64,000 bases of DNA from Rhodococcus sp. Leaf247 (lineage in GTDB: Bacteria; Actinomycetota; Actinomycetes; Mycobacteriales; Mycobacteriaceae): the NCBI RefSeq assembly GCF_001426185.1, contig NZ_LMRP01000001.1, positions 722,765 through 786,764 on the forward strand, in the 5' to 3' direction. The notes beneath the pieces were generated by a model that was given only the letters and a program-made list of their open reading frames with translations, was not told the DNA's origin and ran no database searches. Position numbers and translations under genes: made by a program. The first letter of the stretch is position 1, and the number at the start of each line of letters is the position of its first letter. This document shows positions 23,322-33,495 of the stretch, one piece after another.

Positions 23322-24875
23322 ATGACTGAGACCGGTTCGAACAAGCCTGCGTTCTACATCACGACCGCTATCGCCTACCCGAACGGTGATCCCCACATCG
23401 GCCACGCGTACGAGTACATCTCCACCGATGTCCTCGCTCGGTTCAAGCGGCTCGACGGGTTCGACGTGCGGTTCCTGACGGGAACGGACGAGCACGGTCT
23501 GAAGATGGCGCAGACGGCGTCGAAGGAGGGCATCTCCACCGCCGATCTGGCGCGCCGGAACTCGGACGCGTTCCAGGCCATGCAGGAGTCGCTGAAGATC
23601 ACGTTCGACCGGTTCATCCGCACCACCGATGCCGACCACCTCGAGGCCAGCCGCGACCTGTGGCAGAAGATGACCGACAACGGAGACATCTACCTCGACT
23701 CGTACAGCGGGTGGTACTCGGTGCGCGACGAGGCCTACTACGCCGAGGGTGAGACCACGCTTCAGGACGACGGTTCCCGCATCGCGACCGAGTCGGGCAC
23801 ACCGGTGGAATGGACGGAGGAGTCGACGTACTTCTTCCGACTGTCCGCGTACCAGGACAAGCTCCTCGCGCTGTACGAGGAGCGTCCCGACTTCATCCTC
23901 CCGGCGGGTCGCCGCAACGAGGTGGCGAGCTTCGTCAAGTCCGGTCTCAAGGACCTGTCGATCTCACGGTCCACCTTCGACTGGGGTGTCCAGGTTCCCG
24001 GCGATCCCGACCACGTCATGTACGTGTGGGTCGACGCGTTGACGAACTACCTCACCGGCGTCGGCTACCCCGACACCGACAGCGAGTCGTTCCGGAAGTT
24101 CTGGCCGGCCGACGTCCACATGATCGGCAAGGACATCGTGCGATTCCACGCCGTGTTCTGGCCGGCGTTCCTGATGTCGGCAGGTGTCGAATTGCCGAAA
24201 CGCGTGTTCGCGCACGGCTTCCTGACCAACAAGGGCGAGAAGATGTCCAAGTCGGTGGGCAACGTCGTGAGCCCGGCGGCCTTGATCGAGGAGTACGGCC
24301 TGGACTCGCTGCGCTTCTTCCTCCTGCGCGAGGTGTCGTTCGGACAGGACGGCAGCTACAGCCACGAGGCGATCGTCACCAGGATCAACGCCGACCTGGC
24401 GAACGAACTGGGGAACCTGGCTCAGCGGTCGCTGTCCATGGTGGCCAAGAACTGCGATGCGCAGGTGCCGACACCCGGCGAGTTCACCGCCGACGACGAG
24501 GCGATGCTCGCTCGCGTCGATGAGCTTCACGCCGCGGTGCGCGGCCACATGGACGCCGTCGAGATGCACCTGGCGCTCGACGCGATCTGGTCGGTACTCG
24601 CGGAGACCAACCGCTACTTCTCGTCGCAGGAACCGTGGGTTCTGCGCAAGACGGATCCGGCACGCATGGCGACGGTGCTGTACGTGACCCTCGAGGTGCT
24701 CCGCGTGACCGTCCTGCTGACCCAGCCGTTCATGCCCGACAGCACGGCGAAGCTGCTCGACCTGCTCGGGGTGACGCAGCGCGAATTCGATTCGCTGACA
24801 ACGCGTCTCACGCCGGGTGTGGCGTTGCCCAAGCCTGCGGGCGTGTTCCCCCGCTACGTCGAACCGGAGGAGTGA
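23322..24875 (+). CDS. metG: Methionyl-tRNA synthetase
   Basis: Charges tRNA-Met. The 517-aa class I synthetase has the HIGH motif in [13 protein letters not shown] (~20-32), DEHGLKM, and KMSKS in [14 protein letters not shown] at ~306. It lacks the C-terminal dimerisation extension and the four-Cys zinc knuckle of some MetRS forms, like the shorter mycobacterial enzyme. ATG start at 23322. Its 3' end overlaps ltrA by 22 bp in convergent orientation. Confidence 0.96.
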   Translation: MTETGSNKPAFYITTAIAYPNGDPHIGHAYEYISTDVLARFKRLDGFDVRFLTGTDEHGLKMAQTASKEGISTADLARRNSDAFQAMQESLKITFDRFIRTTDADHLEASRDLWQKMTDNGDIYLDSYSGWYSVRDEAYYAEGETTLQDDGSRIATESGTPVEWTEESTYFFRLSAYQDKLLALYEERPDFILPAGRRNEVASFVKSGLKDLSISRSTFDWGVQVPGDPDHVMYVWVDALTNYLTGVGYPDTDSESFRKFWPADVHMIGKDIVRFHAVFWPAFLMSAGVELPKRVFAHGFLTNKGEKMSKSVGNVVSPAALIEEYGLDSLRFFLLREVSFGQDGSYSHEAIVTRINADLANELGNLAQRSLSMVAKNCDAQVPTPGEFTADDEAMLARVDELHAAVRGHMDAVEMHLALDAIWSVLAETNRYFSSQEPWVLRKTDPARMATVLYVTLEVLRVTVLLTQPFMPDSTAKLLDLLGVTQREFDSLTTRLTPGVALPKPAGVFPRYVEPEE

Positions 24876-26023
24876 GCGGCCCGATCGGCGACCGTCGTGC
24901 CGACCACGACGAGCAGGATCACCGCCGTCACGGCCCCACTGACGACGGCCGATCCGGGTACCGCAGTGGCCGCGAGCACGGCCACACCGCCGACCGGCGT
25001 CACGATGTTCACCAGCCGTGACGACCGGCGGCGCATCGCCACCATCCAGAACCCCAGGACGAAGACCGCGACCGGAATCGTGATCGCGGCGGAGGACTGA
25101 CGGTCCGACAGCACTCCGTCTCCCTCGATGTGCGCGACAGCCACCTCGATACCCGCGGACACCGCGCCCGCGGCCGCGAACACGAAGTAATGCGTGTAGC
25201 CGAAGCTCAGCGAGCGGCCGAGTCTCGCCCCGACCGAATCCTCCTGCGACACCGAGAAGTACAGCCACCACATGCCGGCGACGACGACGAGCGTGGCCAT
25301 CGCGAGGCCGACGAGTTCGACCGTGTGATCGTGTTCGTTGATGCCGCCGACGATGGCCGTCGCCGAGGCCAGCAACGACTCACCGAGCAGGATGAGGGTG
25401 AAGAGACCGTAGCGCTCGGCGATGTGCTCGCCGTGCAACGGCGTCCGTCCCGCGCGCTCCGCCAGCACCGGGACGGCGAGCTCCGCGGCCACCAGCGCGA
25501 CGAACCCGAGCACGGCCACGCTGTCGGGAAGCGCGAGGCGGGCGACCCACAACACCTGCACGACGGTGATGCCCACCGCGTATCGCACGGCGGTGGCGCG
25601 GAATTCGCTGTTGCGCAGCCCCGCCCGTATCCACTGACTCACCATCGCCAGTCGCATCACGACGTAGCCGATGGTCACCAGCGTGAAGTCGTAGTCGATC
25701 ATCGCGTCGGAGACACCGCTGGCCAGGATCAGTACGCCGGCCATCTGCACGATGGTGGTCACGCGGTACAGCCAGTCGTCGGTGTCGAACGACGTGGCGA
25801 ACCATGTGAAGTTCATCCACGCCCACCAGATGGCGAAGAACACCATCGCGTAGGCGCCGACGCCCGACGCGATGTGGTCCTCCTCCAGCAGATGGGCGAG
25901 TTCCACGGAGGCGAACGACACCGCGACGACGAAGACCAGGTCGAAGAACAGCTCCAGCGAACTCGCCGCTCGATGTTCCTCGTTCGGGTCCCGCGGAACC
26001 ATGGGCCGCAGAGCGAGACTCAC
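24854..26023 (-). CDS. Low-temperature-requirement protein A (LtrA) family membrane protein
   Basis: LtrA-family proteins are polytopic membrane proteins of unclear function, first found as needed for growth in the cold in Listeria. The 389-aa product has the family hallmark [19 protein letters not shown] at ~21-39, [22 protein letters not shown], then an [16 protein letters not shown] segment near 205. Roughly ten to twelve hydrophobic helices follow. Its GTG start overlaps the stop of the acyltransferase gene upstream (GTGA), implying coupled translation. Confidence 0.9.
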   Translation of the reverse strand: MSLALRPMVPRDPNEEHRAASSLELFFDLVFVVAVSFASVELAHLLEEDHIASGVGAYAMVFFAIWWAWMNFTWFATSFDTDDWLYRVTTIVQMAGVLILASGVSDAMIDYDFTLVTIGYVVMRLAMVSQWIRAGLRNSEFRATAVRYAVGITVVQVLWVARLALPDSVAVLGFVALVAAELAVPVLAERAGRTPLHGEHIAERYGLFTLILLGESLLASATAIVGGINEHDHTVELVGLAMATLVVVAGMWWLYFSVSQEDSVGARLGRSLSFGYTHYFVFAAAGAVSAGIEVAVAHIEGDGVLSDRQSSAAITIPVAVFVLGFWMVAMRRRSSRLVNIVTPVGGVAVLAATAVPGSAVVSGAVTAVILLVVVGTTVADRAAHSSGST

Positions 26024-27408
26024 CCGTCGGCCAACTTTTCGAGCTCCTCGAGTGCGGTGTCCAGATGCGTGAGCATCCGCTGCAGGGACGGCACGCTCCG
26101 TCGATCGCCGACCAGTCCGAAGTTCACGTTGTCGGCATTGGTGGCCAACGTGATGTTCAGCGCCTGACCGTCGAGGACGATCGACGCCGGATACACCCCG
26201 TCCAGTCGCGCACCGTTCCAGTACATCTCGGTCTTCGGGCCAGGCACGTTGGAGATGATCACGTTGAACGGCGGTGGAGTGTTACGCACGAAACCCGGGA
26301 CGGGAGTCAGCAACAGGGGGGCCATCACGGCGGCACCGTAGCTCAGCGCCTGCAGCGGAGACAAGTTGCGCATCATCGCCTTCGACTCGTTCATCGACGA
26401 GACGACGGAGGCGAGACGACGCTCCGGGTCGGGCTGATCCGTGCCGAGGTTGCACAGCACGGTGGTCACGGCGTTGCCACCGTCCGCGTCGGCACCGGCC
26501 TCACGCATCGACACCGGCACCATGGCGATCAACGGCTGATCGGGCAGCGCATTGCGGTCGATGAGGTACGAGCGCAACGCACCCGAGCACATCGTCAGCA
26601 CGACGTCGTTGAGGGTGACTCCCAGGGCCGACGCGATGTCCTTCATCCGCGACTTGGACCACTGTTGCGACGCGAACCGCCGCGCTCCGCCGATCGGCAC
26701 GTTGAGCATCGTCCGGGGCGCCGTCAGCGGCAGCACCATCTCGTTGCCCCGCAACTTGTTGATGCCGATGCGGGCCGCGGCGGGACCGACTCCCGCCAGC
26801 TCCCCGGCCGCCTTGGCCCCGGTCGTGAGAAGGGACATCAGTCCGCCCTCGTCGACCTTGGCGACCTCCGTGCTCTTCTTCGGGCGCTCGAACAGCGCCG
26901 GATTCCAGATGGGGCCGCAGTCCCGCGCCTCCGGATCTGCCGAGAGGGTGCGTTCGAAGAGCTTGAGGGCGGAGACGCCGTCGACGAGCGAGTGGTGGAT
27001 CTTGCTGTAGAGGGCGACGCGCCCGTCGGCAAGTCCTTCGATGATGTGCAGCTCCCACATCGGCCGATGTCGGTCGAGCGGCGCACTGTGTTCGGCGGAG
27101 ATGTAGCGCAGCAGCTCGCGGACGCGGCCCGGTCGCGGCAGCATGATGCGCCGGACGTGATGCTCGAAGTCGAGCTCCTCGTCGTAGATCCAGCGCACGG
27201 TGCCCATGAAGTTCACCGGCGGCGCCGGGCGCTTGCGGAACAGTTTGTAGACGTCGGTCGCGGCCTGGAACGTCTCGTAGATCTGCATCCCGAAGTCGTC
27301 CCCCGCGTCCTCGGGCGGGACGAACAGCTGGAGTCCCCCGACATGCATGGGATGCTCCCGCGTCTCGGCGAGGAGGAACATCGACTCGGTGACCGGCATG
27401 AACGGCAT
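26020..27408 (-). CDS. Wax ester synthase / diacylglycerol acyltransferase family (WS/DGAT)
   Basis: This family makes triacylglycerol or wax esters from acyl-CoA in lipid-storing actinobacteria. From ATG 27408 the protein is 462 aa, with AGAGG seven nt upstream; an in-frame start 75 bp further up is less likely. The catalytic HHxxxDG is HHSLVDG at ~138-144 and NDVVLTMCSGALR lies at ~275. The N-terminal TESMFLLAETREHPMHVGG is typical of mycobacterial Tgs proteins. The stop overlaps the ltrA start. Which acyl acceptor it uses cannot be told. Confidence 0.9.
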   Translation of the reverse strand: MPFMPVTESMFLLAETREHPMHVGGLQLFVPPEDAGDDFGMQIYETFQAATDVYKLFRKRPAPPVNFMGTVRWIYDEELDFEHHVRRIMLPRPGRVRELLRYISAEHSAPLDRHRPMWELHIIEGLADGRVALYSKIHHSLVDGVSALKLFERTLSADPEARDCGPIWNPALFERPKKSTEVAKVDEGGLMSLLTTGAKAAGELAGVGPAAARIGINKLRGNEMVLPLTAPRTMLNVPIGGARRFASQQWSKSRMKDIASALGVTLNDVVLTMCSGALRSYLIDRNALPDQPLIAMVPVSMREAGADADGGNAVTTVLCNLGTDQPDPERRLASVVSSMNESKAMMRNLSPLQALSYGAAVMAPLLLTPVPGFVRNTPPPFNVIISNVPGPKTEMYWNGARLDGVYPASIVLDGQALNITLATNADNVNFGLVGDRRSVPSLQRMLTHLDTALEELEKLADG

Positions 27409-27516
27409 GTGATCTGGCCTCTCTCGGAGCGTCGCTACCGCTGTCGCGGTACGGCTCACCTGCATGTTCACGGTGGTGGCCACAGGTTACGACCTGCACC
27501 CACCACGTTTGGAGAA

Positions 27517-27531
27517 CGTCACGAAGTGACG
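27517..27531. promoter_or_regulatory. Palindromic operator candidate between WS/DGAT and esterase genes
   Basis: CGTCACGAAGTGACG is a 15-bp inverted repeat (6-bp arms, 3-bp spacer) placed about 110 bp upstream of the acyltransferase start and 87 bp upstream of the esterase start. Its central position in a divergent lipid-gene promoter region suggests a repressor site. The cognate regulator is not adjacent. Confidence 0.4.
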
Positions 27532-27617
27532 CCGGTTACAACTATTCCTCGAGATGTGTTTCGTTTCGGCCCTATCGTGCGATTCATAGGAAGAGCAAGG
27601 AAGTGGAGGGCCGCATC

Positions 27618-28745
27618 ATGAGTATCGCCTCGGCCGAGTCGACACCGTCGTTGTCCCAGTCATCGTCGTACCGCGGATCAGCACTGGCAGTTCGCCGCGC
27701 CCTGGGACGGTCCCATCAGGTGGACCGCCAGGAGTTCGACGGCGTCAGCGTGCAGTCGGCCATCCTGTCCAGGTACCTGAGGGCGACGGTCCGCCCGTTC
27801 CTCGGCGTCTGGGCCCGCACTCACACACTTCCCTGGCCCATGTCGCTCGTCGACCACGCCGGGCGCTTCCTGCCTGCTGTCGGGGACACGACCTGCTCGC
27901 CCGTCGGACTCGACAACTGTCGTGCCGAGTGGATCCGCACCGACCGGCCTCGGCGCGTCGGCGCCGACGGACGCGACGAGCGTCCGGTACGCCGCGGTGA
28001 CAAGGACCGCGTGATCCTCTACCTGCACGGCGGCGCGTTCGTCGTGTGCGGTCTGAACAGTCATCGTCGCCTGACCTCGCGCATCGCCCGCTCGACCGGC
28101 GCCGACGTGTTGGCCGTCGACTACCGGATGATGCCGCACAATCCCATCTCGCACGCGGTCGAGGACGGCGTCGACGGCTACCGCTACCTGCTCGACTCGG
28201 GCTACCTGCCCGAGCAGATCTTCATCGCCGGTGACTCCGCCGGCGGCTATCTCGCGTTCATGGTCGCGCTGGCACTCAGGACGCAGGGTCTCGCACCCGC
28301 CGCCGGAGTCATCGCCCTGTCCCCGCTGACCGACCTGGACCCGGCACGGAAGATGGCGCACGCCAACGCGGACCGCTGCGCGGTGTTCCCCAAGTACGCC
28401 GTTCCGGCCCTGACGGATCTGGCCGACGAGGTCGACGCTCGCCTGGTGGTCGACGGAGTTCGTGGACCACGCGTGAACCCTGTCGACGCCGACCTGTCGT
28501 CGATGCCGCCGGTGCTGATCCAGGTGGGCTCCTCCGAGATGGTGTACGCCGACTCCGAGCTGATGGCGGACAGACTCGCCGACGCCGGCATCGAGTGCCG
28601 TCTGCAGGTATGGCAGGACCAGGTCCACGTGTTCCAGGCAGCCGATTTTCTTCCCGAATCGGTACGAGCCGTCGCCGAGATCGGAGCGTTCGTGGACGAA
28701 CGGGTGTGGGAAACCGCCCGTCCGGCACTGCGTACCGGTGCGTGA
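27618..28745 (+). CDS. Alpha/beta hydrolase, HSL-type lipase/esterase
   Basis: A carboxylic-ester hydrolase of the hormone-sensitive-lipase group. From ATG 27618 (GGAGGG upstream) it is 375 aa, with oxyanion-hole HGGAF at ~137-141, nucleophile Ser207 in GDSAGGY and a C-terminal catalytic His probably in QVHVFQ near 332. The N-terminal ~125 residues form a longer cap than in bacterial HSL esterases and contain a hydrophobic stretch but no clear signal peptide. It resembles the mycobacterial Lip proteins. It lies divergent from the WS/DGAT gene, so a role in acyl-lipid turnover is plausible. Confidence 0.85.
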   Translation: MSIASAESTPSLSQSSSYRGSALAVRRALGRSHQVDRQEFDGVSVQSAILSRYLRATVRPFLGVWARTHTLPWPMSLVDHAGRFLPAVGDTTCSPVGLDNCRAEWIRTDRPRRVGADGRDERPVRRGDKDRVILYLHGGAFVVCGLNSHRRLTSRIARSTGADVLAVDYRMMPHNPISHAVEDGVDGYRYLLDSGYLPEQIFIAGDSAGGYLAFMVALALRTQGLAPAAGVIALSPLTDLDPARKMAHANADRCAVFPKYAVPALTDLADEVDARLVVDGVRGPRVNPVDADLSSMPPVLIQVGSSEMVYADSELMADRLADAGIECRLQVWQDQVHVFQAADFLPESVRAVAEIGAFVDERVWETARPALRTGA

Positions 28746-28750
28746 CACCG

Positions 28751-28770
28751 GAACAGCCCTCTAGCTGTTC
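28751..28770 (+). terminator. Short hairpin after the esterase gene
   Basis: GAACAGC and GCTGTTC pair around a 6-nt loop, starting 5 nt after the esterase stop and ending just before the promoter of the next gene. Confidence 0.55.
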
Positions 28771-28779
28771 ACAGTCGGT

Positions 28780-28785
28780 TACATT
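28780..28785 (+). promoter_or_regulatory. -10 element of a probable leaderless transcript
   Basis: TACATT is followed by exactly six bases (CACCCC) and then the ATG of the SRPBCC gene. That spacing places the +1 base on the start codon, as in leaderless actinobacterial mRNAs. The same GGTTAC-N-CTCACCCC/TTCACCCC arrangement recurs upstream of mscL. Confidence 0.6.
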
Positions 28786-28791
28786 CACCCC

Positions 28792-29220
28792 ATGGCTGTC
28801 AGCGGAAACAGAGAAGTCGAGATCGAAGCACCCCTCGCGGAGGTCTTCGCCGTCATCGCCGACCTCGAGGGTCTTCCGGCCTGGTCGTCGATCCACAAGA
28901 AGGTGTCGGTGCGTGAGCGCGACGATCAGGGTCGCCCTGTTCTCGCCGACATGACCGTCGCCGTCATGGGGATCACGGACGAGCAGGTGCTGAAGTTCAC
29001 GTGGACCGACACGTCGGTGGCGTGGGACGTCGTCGAGAGCACTCAGCAGAAGTCCCAGCACGCCGAGTACCGACTCACGGAGACGGACAAGGGAACTCAC
29101 CTCGAGTTCGAGATCACCCTCGACCCGAAGATCCCCGTTCCCGGATTCATCGTCAAGCGCGGCACCAAGTCCGTTCTGGAGACTGCGACGGACGGGTTGC
29201 GCCAGCAGGTCGTCGGTTAG
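28792..29220 (+). CDS. SRPBCC (START-like) family protein
   Basis: A 142-aa member of the polyketide-cyclase/ligand-binding SRPBCC fold, which carries small hydrophobic molecules in a helix-grip cavity. The N-terminal NREVEIEAPLAEVFAVIADLEGLPAW is the family entry; the C-terminal long helix is at ~118-140 (KRGTKSVLETATDGLRQQV). No catalytic residue can be assigned. It probably has a leaderless promoter and converges on rsmI with a 4-bp overlap. Similar proteins in mycobacteria are also uncharacterised. Confidence 0.82.
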   Translation: MAVSGNREVEIEAPLAEVFAVIADLEGLPAWSSIHKKVSVRERDDQGRPVLADMTVAVMGITDEQVLKFTWTDTSVAWDVVESTQQKSQHAEYRLTETDKGTHLEFEITLDPKIPVPGFIVKRGTKSVLETATDGLRQQVVG

Positions 29221-30080
29221 ACCCGCGCTGCGAGCACAGCTTCGTACAGCTCCCGCTTCGACACGTCGGCAGCGGTCGTCGCGGCTACCCGTGCGCACGC
29301 ATCCTTGAGTCCGAGTCCTGCGGTCACCAGATCCTCGACCTCGGCGACCAGGTCCGCCGGGTCGGCGACCGTGGGTTCGGCACCGGCGAGCACGACGGTG
29401 ATCTCGCCGCGCACGCCGTCGGCGGCCCACTCGGCCAGTTCACCGAGGGTCCCACGCTTGACCTCCTCGTAGGTCTTGGTCAGCTCGCGGCACACGGCTG
29501 CGCGACGATCGTTCCCCAGCACCAGGGCGGCGTCGGCCAGACACTCGGCGATGCGGTGCGGAGCCTCGAAGAACGCGACCGCCCGGCTCTCGGTGAGCAG
29601 CGTGCGCATCCACGCCTGGCGGGGACCCCGCTTGCGGGGAGCGAAGCCGTCGAAGCAGAACCTCTCCACCGGAAGTCCCGACAGGGCCAGTGCGGTGGTG
29701 ACGGCCGAGGGGCCGGGCAGGCAGGTCACGCCGATACCGCCTTCTGCGCACGCCGCGACGAGGCGATAACCGGGGTCACTGACCGACGGCATGCCCGCAT
29801 CGGTGACCAGCAGGACGTTGCGGCCCTCCCGCATCTCCTCGACGAGGCCCGGAACACGGTCGGTCTCGACCTGGTCGTAGAAGCTGACGACGCGCCCGGT
29901 GATCTTCACACCCAGGGCGGTGGCCAGCGATTTCGTGCGGCGAGTGTCCTCTGCCGCGACGATGTCGGCGGTGGCCAGCGCGTCGCGCAGACGCGGCGAC
30001 GCATCCGCGGGATTGCCCATCGGTGTCGCACCGAGTACCAGCACGGGTGATCCCTCATCTCGTTCGCGATCCTGCGTCAC
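29217..30080 (-). CDS. rsmI: 16S rRNA (cytidine1402-2'-O)-methyltransferase RsmI
   Basis: Methylates the 2'-hydroxyl of C1402 in the decoding centre. From GTG 30080 the product is 287 aa with the tetrapyrrole-methylase fold: LVLGATPMGNPADASPRLRDAL (landmark at ~14-35), AEDTRRTKSL, LVTDAGMPSVSDPG and CLPGPSAVTTALALSGLP. It is divergent from pmt with 35 bp between starts, an arrangement conserved with Mtb Rv1002c/Rv1003. Most rsmI genes have this length (~280 aa). Confidence 0.95.
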   Translation of the reverse strand: MTQDRERDEGSPVLVLGATPMGNPADASPRLRDALATADIVAAEDTRRTKSLATALGVKITGRVVSFYDQVETDRVPGLVEEMREGRNVLLVTDAGMPSVSDPGYRLVAACAEGGIGVTCLPGPSAVTTALALSGLPVERFCFDGFAPRKRGPRQAWMRTLLTESRAVAFFEAPHRIAECLADAALVLGNDRRAAVCRELTKTYEEVKRGTLGELAEWAADGVRGEITVVLAGAEPTVADPADLVAEVEDLVTAGLGLKDACARVAATTAADVSKRELYEAVLAARV

Positions 30081-30115
30081 GGTCTCCCCGCGCGTTCCTA
30101 GCCTACGATCGAACG

Positions 30116-31687
30116 GTGACCCTGCTGACCGCGCGTGCCGACGGTGCGCGCGAGTCGTCGGATCCCGGCGGCGCACAGCCCACCGCACATCTCGTCTCCC
30201 CCGCTCCCTCCTTGCCGTCCGCCGTGTTCGGGCCGACCGACCGACTGCGGGGATGGATCGCCACCGGCGTCCTCACGGTCATCGCCGCCATCACGCGATT
30301 CACGATGCTGGGATATCCGACGGATGCGGGCACCCCGGTGTTCGACGAGAAGCACTACGCACCGCAGGGGTACCAGGTGCTCACCGGCGGCGGAGTCGAG
30401 GACAACCCTGCGTACGGACTGGTGGTGCACCCGCCCGTCGGCAAGCAGCTGATCGCGGTGGGCGAAGCCCTGTTCGGCTACTCCGGGTGGGGGTGGCGCT
30501 TCTCGTCCGCCGTGTTCGGCGTCGTGCTGGTGCTGCTCGTCGTCCGCATCGTGCGCCGGATGACGCGCTCGACGATGCTCGGGGCGATCGCCGGGATCCT
30601 GCTGATCGCCGACGGCGTCACCTTCGTGACGTCGAGGGTGGGCATGCTCGACATCTTCATGGTGGTGTTCGTCGTCGCCGCGTTCGGTGCACTGCTGCGC
30701 GACCACGACGACGTCCTCGAACGGCTGCACAGGGCCGCCGTGGACGGCCGACTCGACGCCTCCACGTGGGGGCCGCGTCTGGGTGTGCGCTGGTGGCGCT
30801 TCGGAGCCGGCATCTTGTTGGGGCTCGCGTGCGGCACCAAGTGGTCCGGGATCTACTTCATCGCCTTCTTCGGCGTGATGAGCGTGGCGCTCGACGTCGT
30901 GGCCCGTCGCCGGTACGGCGTGACCCGCCCGTGGGTGGGCACGATCGTGCGCGACGTGGGGCCGGCGCTGTACGCCCTGGTCGCGATCCCCGTCGGGGTC
31001 TACCTGGCGACGTACGCCGGGTGGTTCGCCAGCGAGACGGGCGTCGACAGGCACGCCGTGGGCACCGACGTCGGATACGGCGGACCGTTCTCGTTCGTGC
31101 CCGACGCGCTGCGCTCGCTCTGGTACTACAGCGGGAACGTTCTGGACTTCCATGCCGGGTTGACCAATTCGGCAGGGAACCGGCACCCGTGGGAGTCGAA
31201 GCCGTGGACGTGGCCGATGGGGCTACGCCCTATGCTGTACTACTTCGCCGACGGGCAGCAGATCACCGGATGCTCGACAGGCACGAACTGCGTGAAGGCC
31301 GTCATGCTCGTCGGGACACCGGCGATGTGGTGGTTGGCGTTCCCCATGCTGGGGTGGGCGTTGTGGAGCACCGTGGCACGACGCGACTGGCGTTACGCCG
31401 TCGTCCTGGTCGGCTACGGCGCCGGCATCCTGCCGTGGTTCCTGACGTTGGACCGTCAGATGTACTTCTTCTACGCGGCGACGCTGGCGCCGTTCCTCAT
31501 CATGGGCCTGACTCTGGTCCTGGGAGACGTGCTGCGGCGCCTGCGGGGCAGACCGGGCCTGATCGTCGTCTCGCTGTACGTCGCCGTGGTCGTCGCCAAC
31601 CTCGTGTGGCTGTGGCCCATCCTCACCGGTCAGCCCATCACGGCGGGAATGTGGCAGAACCAGCTGTGGCTGCCGAGCTGGCGGTAG
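30116..31687 (+). CDS. pmt: Dolichyl-phosphate-mannose-protein mannosyltransferase (Pmt, GT39)
   Basis: An integral-membrane enzyme that transfers mannose from polyprenyl phosphate to Ser/Thr of proteins being secreted. The 523-aa protein starts at GTG 30116 and has about ten membrane helices. The catalytic acidic motif is in TPVFDEKHYAPQ near residues 77-88. GT39 landmarks include HPPVGKQLIA, LACGTKWSGIYF and SAGNRHPWESKPWTWP. It lies beside rsmI as in M. tuberculosis. Likely clients here include the exported lipoproteins and RpfB, by analogy. Confidence 0.93.
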   Translation: MTLLTARADGARESSDPGGAQPTAHLVSPAPSLPSAVFGPTDRLRGWIATGVLTVIAAITRFTMLGYPTDAGTPVFDEKHYAPQGYQVLTGGGVEDNPAYGLVVHPPVGKQLIAVGEALFGYSGWGWRFSSAVFGVVLVLLVVRIVRRMTRSTMLGAIAGILLIADGVTFVTSRVGMLDIFMVVFVVAAFGALLRDHDDVLERLHRAAVDGRLDASTWGPRLGVRWWRFGAGILLGLACGTKWSGIYFIAFFGVMSVALDVVARRRYGVTRPWVGTIVRDVGPALYALVAIPVGVYLATYAGWFASETGVDRHAVGTDVGYGGPFSFVPDALRSLWYYSGNVLDFHAGLTNSAGNRHPWESKPWTWPMGLRPMLYYFADGQQITGCSTGTNCVKAVMLVGTPAMWWLAFPMLGWALWSTVARRDWRYAVVLVGYGAGILPWFLTLDRQMYFFYAATLAPFLIMGLTLVLGDVLRRLRGRPGLIVVSLYVAVVVANLVWLWPILTGQPITAGMWQNQLWLPSWR

Positions 31688-31725
31688 TCGCCGGCTCGAC
31701 AGCCACAGGGCAGTCGGAACTATTT

Positions 31726-33414
31726 CTACAGCTCGGCTCGGCCGCGATCCTTGATGCGTCGCAGACGTGAACGCTTCTGCTCCAACACCAACGGGTCGTG
31801 CGACAGGTCTCGGTAGAGCGAGACGGACAGTCCGATCATGACCAGCACGAACGGCGCTGCGGCAATGATCGTCATCGTCTGAAGGCCGTTGAGCGCGTCG
31901 GCTCCGCCAGTCCACAGGATGATCGCCGCCGTTCCACCGGTGATGGCACCCCAGAACACCACGACCCAGCGGCTGGGCTCGAGCGAGCCGCGCTGACTGA
32001 GCGTGCCCATGACCATCGACGCGGCATCGGCACCCGAGACGAAGAACACCGCGACCAGAACCATGACCACCACGGTCGAGATGCCGAACAGCGGCAGGTT
32101 CTCGAGCATGCCGAACAACTGCGACTCGCTGCTGCCCCGTGCCGCCAGGTCGACGCCGTCACGCTGCTCGGCGATGCCGGCTCCACCGAAGATGGAGAAC
32201 CACACCAGGCTGACGGCGCTGGGGATCACGATGACGCCGATGATGAACTCGCGGACGGTGCGACCACGGCTGATGCGTGCGAGGAACATCCCGACGAACG
32301 GGGTCCACGAGACCCACCATGCCCAGTAGAAGATGGTCCACGACGAGAGCCACGAGGCCGTCTCGGGATCCGACGACGCAGCGGAGCGCGCCGACATGTG
32401 GAACAGCTGGCTCGCGTAGTCGCCGATGGTGGTCGGGATGAGGTTCAGGATCAACACCGTCGGCCCGAGAACGAACACGAACAGGGCCAGCACCAGTGCC
32501 AGCACCATGTTGAAGTTCGAGAGCCACTGGATGCCCTTGGCGACGCCGGACACGGCGGACGCGACGAAGGCGAGGGTCAGCAGGGCCACGATCGCGACGA
32601 GGAGCAGAGTGCCGGCCTCCCCGAGCCAGCCGATGACCTCGACGCCCGATCCGATCTGCAGTGCGCCGAGACCGAGAGACGCGGCCGTGCCGAACAGCGT
32701 CGCGAAGATTGCAAGGATGTCGATGACCTTGCCGACGGGGCCGTCGGCACGACGTCCGAGAAGCGGGAAGAAGGCCGAGCTGATCAGCTGACGGCGGCCG
32801 CGCCGGTAGGTGCTGTAGGCGACTGCCAGGCCCATGACCGCGTAGATGGACCACGGGTGCAGGCTCCAGTGGAACATCGTGGTCGCCATCGCCGTCCCGA
32901 CACTGCTGTCGGTTCCGGGCGGCGGGGTGACGAAGTGAGTCAACGGTTCGGAGACGCCGTAGAACATCAGGCCGATGCCCATACCGGCGCTGAACATCAT
33001 GGCGATCCAGCTGACGGTCTTGAATTCGGGCTTCTCGCCGTCCTTGCCCAGTGGGATGCGTCCGTACTTCGAGACCGCCAGGTAGATACAGAACAGCACG
33101 AAACCGGTGGCGGAGATGATGAACAGCCACCCCATGTTCGTCACTAGCCAGTCGAGCGTGGCCGAGGTGACGGTCTCGAGGCTGGACGGTCCCGCGAGAC
33201 CCCAGACGATGATGGCCGTGACCACCGCGGCTGCGACGCCGAACACGATCGGGTCCAGCGTCGCGCGCGCGGGTGTCGGTGGATCACCGGGATCTCCGTG
33301 ATCGGGTGGCGCAGCCGTCCGTATTTCAGCGGATGCGGCGTCGTCTCGCCCGTTGTCGCCGCGCTTCCGGGGAGCCTCCGAGGGTCCTGTGTCGGTCTCT
33401 ACACGCGATGTCAT
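31726..33414 (-). CDS. BCCT-family betaine/choline/carnitine transporter
   Basis: Imports quaternary-ammonium compatible solutes using the sodium or proton gradient. The 562-aa protein has a Pro/Asp-rich cytoplasmic N-terminus (~1-50), twelve hydrophobic segments, and BCCT landmarks: FSAGMGIGLMFYGVSEPLTHF (glycine-rich helix near 140), MFHWSLHPWSIYAVMGLA, and the Trp-rich WTIFYWAWWVSWTPFVGMFLARIS near 350. The Arg/Lys-rich C-terminus (KRSRLRRIKDRGRAE) resembles the osmosensory tail of BetP. It converges on pmt. Confidence 0.93.
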   Translation of the reverse strand: MTSRVETDTGPSEAPRKRGDNGRDDAASAEIRTAAPPDHGDPGDPPTPARATLDPIVFGVAAAVVTAIIVWGLAGPSSLETVTSATLDWLVTNMGWLFIISATGFVLFCIYLAVSKYGRIPLGKDGEKPEFKTVSWIAMMFSAGMGIGLMFYGVSEPLTHFVTPPPGTDSSVGTAMATTMFHWSLHPWSIYAVMGLAVAYSTYRRGRRQLISSAFFPLLGRRADGPVGKVIDILAIFATLFGTAASLGLGALQIGSGVEVIGWLGEAGTLLLVAIVALLTLAFVASAVSGVAKGIQWLSNFNMVLALVLALFVFVLGPTVLILNLIPTTIGDYASQLFHMSARSAASSDPETASWLSSWTIFYWAWWVSWTPFVGMFLARISRGRTVREFIIGVIVIPSAVSLVWFSIFGGAGIAEQRDGVDLAARGSSESQLFGMLENLPLFGISTVVVMVLVAVFFVSGADAASMVMGTLSQRGSLEPSRWVVVFWGAITGGTAAIILWTGGADALNGLQTMTIIAAAPFVLVMIGLSVSLYRDLSHDPLVLEQKRSRLRRIKDRGRAEL

Positions 33415-33495
33415 GGACGTTCACGTTGCTCGCCTCGAGCCCCGGGTGCAAGTTCACAAGCCGGACCGATCGGGCTATACGGACGTTCGTGCAGG

